A stretch of DNA of 20,363 nt, from the NCBI GenBank assembly GCA_023228725.1, contig JALOAQ010000051.1, positions 1 to 20,363 of the forward strand, written 5' to 3'. Below, in pieces: positions 15,068 through 20,363 of this stretch. This DNA is from Bacteroidales bacterium (GTDB taxonomy: Bacteria > Bacteroidota > Bacteroidia > Bacteroidales > ML635J-15). Numbering within the stretch: the stretch's first letter is position 1; every line of letters begins with the position of its first letter. A model generated the notes under the pieces. That model did no database searches and had not been told where the DNA came from. It saw only the letters and a program-made list of their open reading frames with translations. The translations under genes and the position numbers were made by a program.

Positions 15068-16810
15068 ATGTCTAGTTTAAAGCATAGTGTAATTACAAAG
15101 CATGATATACAGTTAGTTATTAAACTAAAAGGCATATTTGGTAAATTAATTTCAAGTATTTTATACAATATTTTGGGATTAAAGTCTTTAAATAAAATGT
15201 ATAATCATTGTTTTGACAATGATGGTGAACGCTTTGTTGAAAATTGCCTTAATTATAAAAATAATAAAATAAAAGTTTATCCACAAGATCTTTCACATAT
15301 TCCAGGTTCAGGGGCTTGTGTTATTTTATTTAATCATCCTTTTGGAGCCTTAGAAGCTTTAATGACTTATGGAGTGTTGATGAAAAAAAGAAAAGATGTG
15401 AAATTTGTTGCCAACTTTTTGCTTTCTAGAGTAGAACCGCTACAAAACGTTTTGGTGCAGGTTAATCCATTTGAAAATAAAAAAGAAGTTTTTTCTAATT
15501 TTGTTGGTGCTAAAGCTATGCATAAAGTTATTGAGGAAGGTGGTCTATTGTGTATTTTTGCAGCCGGAGAAGTTTCTACTAAATATAAAAACTCTAAATA
15601 TATTGAAGATAAAGCTTGGCCACAAAATATAATGAGATTTATCAAAACTGTTAATGCTCCTGTTATTTCTGGCTTTATTGATGGACAAAATTCTAGAAGT
15701 TTTCATTTATTAGGGAAAATTAATCCACTTTTTAGAACTGTCAGCTTGCCAAGACAATTGCTAAATAAGAAAAATTTAGAAGTTTGTTTGAGGTTTTCAC
15801 CTCCATTGTCCGCAAAAAATATAAAACAAATTGAAAATAATAAATTATTGGCTGAGTTCCTAAAATCAAGAACTTATTTATTAAAGCATAAAGCATTTGT
15901 AAATACTTCTGTAATACAAAAAGAATATGCTGAACTTGTTGAAGCTCAAAACAAAGACTTGCTTATAGAAGAAATTGAGAAAATTAAAAAAACTAATTTA
16001 TTATTTTCATCAGAAAATTATTTGGTATTTTTTGTGCAAAAAAAGGATATACCTTTAATTTTTCAAGACTTAGCTAGGTCAAGAGAAATTACTTTTAGAG
16101 AAATTGGAGAAGGTACAGGAAATGCAAGTGATTTTGATGCTTATGATGAATATTATAATCATTTATTTATTTGGGATGAGTTGGCAAATGCTTTAGTTGG
16201 TGCATATCGAATAGGCATGGGGAAGCATATAATTGAAAAATACGGTAAAAATGGTTTTTATTTGAATACTTTATTTAAGTTTAATCAGGGTTTCGATAAA
16301 TATCTTGAAAAATCTATGGAAATGGGGAGATCTTTCATTGTGCAAGAATATCAAAAAAAGACTCTGCCATTATTTCTGTTGTGGAAAGGTATTTATTTTG
16401 TTACTCAAAAATATCCTGAATATAAATATTTAATTGGACCAGCTAGTATCTCTAGTATATATTCAGAAAATTCAAAAATTTTAATTATAGAATTTTTGAA
16501 AAGATACCATGCTTGGAATGAAGTTAGCGAATTTGTGCAAGCAAGAAATAAGTTTGAGTATAAATTAAATCATCATCACGAAAAAGTTTTTGAAGTATAT
16601 AAAAATGACTTGTCTCTTATGGATAGGTTAATTAGAGATATAGATATTAATCATTATTCAATGCCTGTTTTAATTAAAAAATACCTTTCTTTAGGTGGGA
16701 AAATATTAGATTTTAATATTGACCCTGAATTTAATTTTGCCATTGATGGATTAGTTATTTTGGATATTGGAGTAGTTTCACAAGAAGTAATTAACTCATA
16801 TAATAAATAA
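15068..16810 (+). CDS. Bifunctional aminolipid acyltransferase, OlsF-like (OlsA-like + OlsB-like fusion)
   Basis: This 580-aa protein joins two acyltransferases. The N-terminal part (about residues 75-275) is a PlsC/OlsA-type O-acyltransferase with FNHPFGALEAL (H90, with Glu rather than Asp downstream) and an FAAGEVSTK segment. The C-terminal part (about 315-530) is a GNAT-like N-acyltransferase of the OlsB type, with GAYRIGMG (378-385) and the EMGRSFIVQEYQ segment (418-429). In OlsF of Serratia and Flavobacterium the same domain order makes ornithine lipids: the C-terminal domain N-acylates the amino acid and the N-terminal domain adds the second acyl chain. Related proteins in Bacteroidetes (GlsA/GlsB) make glycine lipids, so the head group cannot be decided from sequence. 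It is probably associated with the inner membrane. It has its own 97-nt upstream gap and converges on the next gene. Confidence 0.88.
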   Translation: MSSLKHSVITKHDIQLVIKLKGIFGKLISSILYNILGLKSLNKMYNHCFDNDGERFVENCLNYKNNKIKVYPQDLSHIPGSGACVILFNHPFGALEALMTYGVLMKKRKDVKFVANFLLSRVEPLQNVLVQVNPFENKKEVFSNFVGAKAMHKVIEEGGLLCIFAAGEVSTKYKNSKYIEDKAWPQNIMRFIKTVNAPVISGFIDGQNSRSFHLLGKINPLFRTVSLPRQLLNKKNLEVCLRFSPPLSAKNIKQIENNKLLAEFLKSRTYLLKHKAFVNTSVIQKEYAELVEAQNKDLLIEEIEKIKKTNLLFSSENYLVFFVQKKDIPLIFQDLARSREITFREIGEGTGNASDFDAYDEYYNHLFIWDELANALVGAYRIGMGKHIIEKYGKNGFYLNTLFKFNQGFDKYLEKSMEMGRSFIVQEYQKKTLPLFLLWKGIYFVTQKYPEYKYLIGPASISSIYSENSKILIIEFLKRYHAWNEVSEFVQARNKFEYKLNHHHEKVFEVYKNDLSLMDRLIRDIDINHYSMPVLIKKYLSLGGKILDFNIDPEFNFAIDGLVILDIGVVSQEVINSYNK

Positions 16811-16832
16811 TCTTTTTTTTGATAATTTGAGC

Positions 16833-17825
16833 CTAAATTCTGGCCATATTTAAAAAGACAATATATATAGCCGAAATAATTATTATGTAAATTTTTCTTG
16901 AATTTTCTGAAGAGAAATTCCATAATTTATATTTTATTGAATCTGTAGGACAAACTTTTATGCAATCTCCACACATTGTACAAGTAAAACCAGGTTTTTG
17001 TTTTAATAAATCTGTTTTTTCCATTGCTTGATATTTACAAACCGCCGTACATCTCATGCAATTTATACAGTTTTTGTCAATATACATTTTAAATGGGTTT
17101 ATCTTGCGAGAGTAATTTAAAACTGCACCAAGCGGACACCAATAAATGCAATGTGTCATTTTTCCAATAAATGGTGTTACAAATAAAATTATAAGAAGTC
17201 CTAAAATCCCGAAAACTCCTGCAATTATTACTGTGTTTTCTAAAGATAGATTTATAAACCTTAAAATCAAAACAATTATAATGAAAATTGTTAAAGCTAA
17301 ACTTCTATATATTTTTAGATTTGGAGGTCTAAATCTTTTTTTATTCTTTTTAATTCTTGAAGTTAAATTATCAAATGAACCGAAATAACAAAGTTGGCTA
17401 CACCAAGCCGGTCCTGTTATTAATACTGTGGTTAAAAATAAAAATGGCATAAATCCAATTTCAAATCTATAAACTGCCCCAGCAATTACCACTGCAGGAA
17501 TGGGAAGGTGTAGTTTGCCTGTCATCAAAAATTTTTCGTAACCTAAAAGACCTAATGCAAGTTGAGAAAAAAACACAAGAGAAAAAATTGTCCAAGTAGC
17601 AGTGCGCCAACGACTTATTTTGTTGATATTTAACATATTTACAGCAATAAATCCGGCTAAAATTGACATTATTGCAATTTGAATCCAGCCATATCCTGGA
17701 AAAAATCTCTCGCTTAATAAAATTGGATTTTCAAGTTTTATTTGAGGAATTGATAGAAGAATTGCAGATAAAATTATTGCTGTAATAAAAACTCCTTTTT
17801 TACCTATTTCCCAAGTTTTTTTCAT
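16833..17825 (-). CDS. NapH-like polytopic membrane 4Fe-4S protein
   Basis: The 330-aa protein has about six to seven hydrophobic segments, starting at residues 11-29, and a final helix at about 312-326. Two cysteine pairs lie at membrane edges, C142/C146 (CSQLC) and C226/C230 (CIYWCPLG), as in the NapH/NosR/CcoG group. A soluble ferredoxin-like region has two 4Fe-4S sites: C253-C256-C259-C263 and C282-C285-C288-C292, the second with the usual CP ending. Proteins of this type pass electrons between quinol and periplasmic redox enzymes or take part in metal-cofactor assembly. No nap, nos or cco gene is nearby, so the partner is unknown. It ends 22 nt from the convergent acyltransferase gene. 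Confidence 0.88.
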   Translation of the reverse strand: MKKTWEIGKKGVFITAIILSAILLSIPQIKLENPILLSERFFPGYGWIQIAIMSILAGFIAVNMLNINKISRWRTATWTIFSLVFFSQLALGLLGYEKFLMTGKLHLPIPAVVIAGAVYRFEIGFMPFLFLTTVLITGPAWCSQLCYFGSFDNLTSRIKKNKKRFRPPNLKIYRSLALTIFIIIVLILRFINLSLENTVIIAGVFGILGLLIILFVTPFIGKMTHCIYWCPLGAVLNYSRKINPFKMYIDKNCINCMRCTAVCKYQAMEKTDLLKQKPGFTCTMCGDCIKVCPTDSIKYKLWNFSSENSRKIYIIIISAIYIVFLNMARI

Positions 17826-17829
17826 TGTG

Positions 17830-17837
17830 CAAAATTA
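17830..17837 (-). promoter_or_regulatory. -7-like box immediately before the NapH-like gene
   Basis: TAATTTTG on the minus strand matches TAnnTTTG and ends only 4 nt before the ATG at 17825. If real, the transcript would start at or almost at the start codon and be leaderless. No good -33 box is seen. Confidence 0.25.
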
Positions 17838-17920
17838 AACTTAATTTTTGCTAATTGAATCATAAAAATAGATTTCTTAAATTTTAATTATAAAAACACT
17901 GTAATTTGCTTTTGAAATCT

Positions 17921-17928
17921 TAATTTTG
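17921..17928 (+). promoter_or_regulatory. -7-like box for cinA
   Basis: TAATTTTG matches TAnnTTTG and lies 19 nt before the cinA ATG, giving a short leader. The expected TTTG box at about 20 nt upstream is not clear; a TTTG occurs at 17905-17908 but is too close. Confidence 0.35.
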
Positions 17929-17947
17929 TTCAAAAAAATAATAATTT

Positions 17948-19198
17948 ATGAAACTTGCACTTTTAACAATAGGAGATGAAATATTAATTGGACAGATTGT
18001 TGACACAAATTCTGCATGGATTAGCAAAAAACTTAATGAAATTGGAGTAAAGGTTAAAAAAATACTTTCTATAGCCGACTCAGCTGACGAAATAAAATGG
18101 GCGGTAAACTTATTAATGTCAGAAAATGATATTGTGCTTGTTACTGGAGGTTTAGGTCCTACAAAAGACGATATTACAAAAACGGTTTTGTGCGAAATAT
18201 TTAATACAAAATTAGTTTTTAATCAAGAAGTTTTGGATAATGTGAATGAATTGTTGGGAAAAAGAAATGTTCCTGTAAATAATAATAATTATAATCAGGC
18301 TATGATACCTGAAAATGCTAAAATTTTACTTAATAAAAAAGGAACAGCGCCGGCAATGTTATTTGAGAAAAATAATTCTTATTTGATTTCTATGCCAGGT
18401 GTGCCTTTTGAAATGAAACATATAACAGAAACATATGTTATCCCCTTTATAAAAGAAAAATTTAAAACTAATAATATTTTTCATAAAACTCTTGTAACTT
18501 TTGGTATTGCTGAGTCCGTTCTTGCTGAAATGCTAGAAAATGTCGAAAATTCAATGCCTGATTATATGAAATTAGCTTATTTGCCAACTCCGGGTTATAT
18601 AAGATTGAGACTTAGTATTTATGATTATAAATCTGAATACCAAGATAAAGTGGATGAAGTTCTTGAAGAAATCAAAAAAGTTTTGGGAAATAAACTTTTG
18701 GCTGAAGATGATTTGAAACCTGAAATAATAATAGGAAATCTGCTAAGCAAACAAGGAAAAACTATTAGTACTGCAGAATCTTGTACTGGTGGAAGAATAG
18801 CTTCTTTACTAACTTCTATAGCCGGAAGTTCTAAATATTTTTATGGTTCTGTTGTAGCTTATGATAATTCAATAAAGGAAAATATATTAAATATTAGTTC
18901 TGAGGATTTGGAAAAATATGGAGCTGTTTCGCAGCAAGTTGTAGAGCAAATGGCTAAAGGAGTATTAGAGTTACTAAAAACAGATTATGCAATTTCTACA
19001 AGTGGAATAGCCGGACCAGATGGGGGAACAATAGAAAAACCGGTAGGAACAGTTTGGATAGGGATAGCTTCAAAAACTAAAACTATATCTCGAAAATTTA
19101 GCTTTTTTAATGATAGAGAAATAAATATACAAAGAGCTACAAATACTGCTTTAGCTTTGATGATAGAGTTTTTGAGAGTAGAGGAGAATAGTGGTTAG
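17948..19198 (+). CDS. cinA: CinA family nicotinamide-nucleotide amidohydrolase
   Basis: CinA salvages NAD breakdown products: the C-terminal domain deamidates nicotinamide mononucleotide, and the N-terminal MoaB/MogA-like (COG1058) domain hydrolyses ADP-ribose-type compounds in characterised members. The N-terminal domain opens with LLTIGDEILIGQIVDTNS (residues 6-23) and has TGGLGPTKDD at 66-75. The C-terminal domain carries AESCTGG (276-282), GSVVAYDN (300-307) and SGIAGPDGG (352-360). At 416 aa it is full length with both domains. The gene stands alone between the divergent NapH-like gene and a repeat-rich gap; its stop codon lies within the first unit of a short tandem repeat. Confidence 0.95.
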   Translation: MKLALLTIGDEILIGQIVDTNSAWISKKLNEIGVKVKKILSIADSADEIKWAVNLLMSENDIVLVTGGLGPTKDDITKTVLCEIFNTKLVFNQEVLDNVNELLGKRNVPVNNNNYNQAMIPENAKILLNKKGTAPAMLFEKNNSYLISMPGVPFEMKHITETYVIPFIKEKFKTNNIFHKTLVTFGIAESVLAEMLENVENSMPDYMKLAYLPTPGYIRLRLSIYDYKSEYQDKVDEVLEEIKKVLGNKLLAEDDLKPEIIIGNLLSKQGKTISTAESCTGGRIASLLTSIAGSSKYFYGSVVAYDNSIKENILNISSEDLEKYGAVSQQVVEQMAKGVLELLKTDYAISTSGIAGPDGGTIEKPVGTVWIGIASKTKTISRKFSFFNDREINIQRATNTALALMIEFLRVEENSG

Positions 19199-19215
19199 TA
19201 TTTAGTATTTAGTTG
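19195..19215 (+). repeat. Short tandem TTAGTAT repeat at the cinA stop
   Basis: Two exact heptamers TTAGTAT (19195-19201 and 19202-19208) and a third imperfect one (TTAGTTG, 19209-19215) run directly through the cinA stop codon and into the left arm of the hairpin that follows. Confidence 0.7.
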
Positions 19216-19259
19216 TTAGTTTTTCTTTGCTAATTGGACGTAGCGAAAAACTAACAACT
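19211..19259 (+). repeat. Perfect 15-bp inverted repeat (hairpin) after cinA
   Basis: The arm AGTTGTTAGTTTTTC (19211-19225) is exactly complementary to GAAAAACTAACAACT (19245-19259). Inside the 19-nt loop, GCTA (19229-19232) can also pair with TAGC (19241-19244). It begins 12 nt after the cinA stop and could end transcription, but no U-tract follows, so a repeat element is as likely. The loop side carries GACGTAGCGAAAAAC, also found with small changes in the next two repeats. Confidence 0.75.
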
Positions 19260-19287
19260 TTCGACTTTATAGACTTTCAACTTTTGA

Positions 19288-19322
19288 CTTAAAGTTTTGA
19301 GCGTAGCGAAAAACGAGAAGCC
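19288..19322 (+). repeat. Structured repeat copy 1 (GAGCGTAGCGA loop)
   Basis: The 26 bases at 19297-19322 match those at 19360-19385 at 24 positions. The conserved centre is GAGCGTAGCGA. Upstream GTTTT (19294-19298) pairs with AAAAC (19310-19314), and CTT (19288-19290) with AAG (19318-19320), giving a hairpin with internal mismatches. Confidence 0.65.
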
Positions 19323-19350
19323 AGATCAATGTAAATTAGTGCTTGCCTAT

Positions 19351-19385
19351 CTTCGAGCATTGAGCGTAGCGAAATGCGAGAAGCC
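19351..19385 (+). repeat. Structured repeat copy 2 (GAGCGTAGCGA loop)
   Basis: CTTCGAGCATT (19351-19361) pairs with AATGCGAGAAG (19373-19383) at 9 of 11 positions, leaving a tandem G-A/A-G mismatch. The loop is the same GAGCGTAGCGA as in copy 1, but the inner stem is GCATT/AATGC instead of GTTTT/AAAAC. Confidence 0.65.
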
Positions 19386-19582
19386 CTTTCGACTTTCATA
19401 TTTATATAAAATTTTTAATAAAATAACGCATAAATTTTTTGTTTATAAATAAAATATCTAATATCTTAGCACAAAATTAATTTTGTTTTATATAAATTTA
19501 TTTAAACTTTGCATACTTTTGTACAAAATATAAATTATACTTAAATAGGATTTTACCATATTTTAAACTTAAAAATTAGCTT
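19386..19582 (+). other. Remaining intergenic stretch before the last gene
   Basis: The decamer TTTCGACTTT occurs here (19387-19396) and earlier (19259-19268), part of a run of GACTTT-like units at 19259-19290. The rest is A/T-rich. TACTTTTG at 19514-19521 fits the -7 consensus for the gene at 19583, with a leader of about 55 nt; the nearest TTTG upstream (19482-19485) is 28 nt away, too far for a standard promoter. No coding region is seen. Confidence 0.4.
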
Positions 19583-20363
19583 ATGAAAAAACAATATATA
19601 ATAATAGTAATAGCAGCAGCGGTTTTAACTTTTTTGTTTGCTTTTATATTTAATGCTTGTAAAAAAGTAGATTTTGACCCTGTAACTAAAAGCTATATTA
19701 AAGATACTTATATTATAGATACAACTAATTGTACTCTTTATTTAAAAATACACAGCCTTAATCCAAAGTTTTCTCATCCTGATTATGGGATCTGTTATAG
19801 TTCTAGTAATGCCGAGCCAAGTATAGATAATAATATAATTAATTTTGGAGCAATAACTGATACTTTAACTAAAACTGTAATTGTTAAAAATTTAAAGCAT
19901 AGTACAAAATATTATTTTAGAAGTTTTGTTATGGATGAGGAAAATGCAAAATACGGAGAAGTTATTAGTTTGAGTACACTTAAAATTATTGCTAAGTTCA
20001 CAACTAATGCGATAAGTAACATCACAGCAACATCTGCTAGTTGTGGTGGTAATATTACATCTGATGGTGGCTCTGCTATAGTAGCTCGTGGTGTTTGTTG
20101 GAGTAAAAGTCAAAATCCTACAATTTCTAATTCCCATACAACAGATGGGAGTGGTATTGGCAGTTTCACAAGTTCTATCACAGGGCTTACAGCCAGTACA
20201 ACTTATTATGTACGGGCTTATGTTACTAATAGTGTAGAAACACAATACGGTAATCAGCTTAGTTTTCAAACACCTTTTGCTACAGGGTCTTTTACAGATT
20301 CTCGCGATGGCAATGTTTATAAATACTTAAAAATCGGCTCTCAAACTTGGATGGCAGAAAATT
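19583..20363 (+). CDS. Lipoprotein with Fn3-like repeats and a FISUMP domain (partial, runs off the window)
   Basis: An open frame begins at the ATG at 19583 and continues to the window end (260 codons). The first 26 residues are a lipoprotein signal with its cysteine at residue 26 (FIFNAC), followed by KKVDFDP. Two tandem fibronectin III-like units follow. The first is degenerate (about residues 45-132, YGICYSSS ... STKYYFRSFV). The second is typical (about 140-232, RGVCWSKSQNPT ... TTYYVRAYVTNS). The last part, from about residue 237 (FTDSRDGNVYKYLKIG then SQTWMAEN), is the start of a Fibrobacter succinogenes major paralogous domain, common in secreted proteins of Bacteroidetes and Fibrobacteres. 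It is predicted to be a surface or periplasmic lipoprotein; its ligand is unknown. Confidence 0.88.
   Translation, partial: MKKQYIIIVIAAAVLTFLFAFIFNACKKVDFDPVTKSYIKDTYIIDTTNCTLYLKIHSLNPKFSHPDYGICYSSSNAEPSIDNNIINFGAITDTLTKTVIVKNLKHSTKYYFRSFVMDEENAKYGEVISLSTLKIIAKFTTNAISNITATSASCGGNITSDGGSAIVARGVCWSKSQNPTISNSHTTDGSGIGSFTSSITGLTASTTYYVRAYVTNSVETQYGNQLSFQTPFATGSFTDSRDGNVYKYLKIGSQTWMAEN

Noticed and set aside
16800..16832. A terminator between the convergent acyltransferase and NapH-like genes
   Set aside because: There is a T-run after the acyltransferase stop but no convincing stem before it.
19195..19396. A CRISPR array
   Set aside because: The repeats are too few, unevenly spaced and palindromic with changing stems; no cas gene is seen.
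19892..20269. A cysteine- and threonine-rich 125-aa open frame on the minus strand
   Set aside because: It is the complement of the Fn3-like repeats of the plus-strand lipoprotein, whose frame carries clear domain motifs and a lipobox.

Overview
The window looks like a Bacteroidota (Bacteroidetes) chromosome segment. It is strongly A/T-rich and its start codons lack Shine-Dalgarno sequences. Promoter-like sites fit the Bacteroidetes sigma-A pattern (TTTG, about 20 nt, TAnnTTTG). Several gene groups are typical of the phylum: Na+-NQR next to a lipoprotein ApbE, a dapB / two signal peptidases / WbqC-like operon, a fused OlsF-type aminolipid acyltransferase, and a FISUMP-type lipoprotein. No tRNA, rRNA, CRISPR array, transposase or phage gene was seen.

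Layout. 1-1298 (+): the 3' end of nqrF, then apbE, which covalently flavinylates NQR subunits. 1356-1856 (+): a 166-aa protein of unknown function. 1849-5675 (-): a tightly coupled operon read dapB, lepB, a second lepB-like gene, wbqC-like; the second signal peptidase lacks the catalytic lysine. 5765-7990 (-): a membrane hybrid histidine kinase with the best promoter in the window. 8117-9795 (-): pyrK-pyrD, the NAD-linked class 1B dihydroorotate dehydrogenase. 9926-14970 (+): lipoprotein serpin, small acidic lipoprotein, subtilisin-like protease with a C-terminal segment resembling an outer-membrane beta-barrel, and RNase Z. 15068-16810 (+): OlsF-like bifunctional acyltransferase. 16833-17825 (-): NapH-like membrane iron-sulfur protein. 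17948-19198 (+): cinA. 19199-19582: intergenic stretch with structured repeats. 19583-end (+): lipoprotein with Fn3-like repeats and the start of a FISUMP domain, cut by the window edge.

Most genes are ordinary housekeeping. The most unusual parts are: (1) the serpin / lipoprotein / subtilase-barrel cluster, which reads as a possible cell-envelope protease with an adjacent protease inhibitor; (2) the predicted inactive signal peptidase paralog translationally coupled to an active one; (3) hairpin repeats after cinA whose loops are conserved while the stems change in a compensatory way. All functional statements come from reading motifs by eye; no database search was run.
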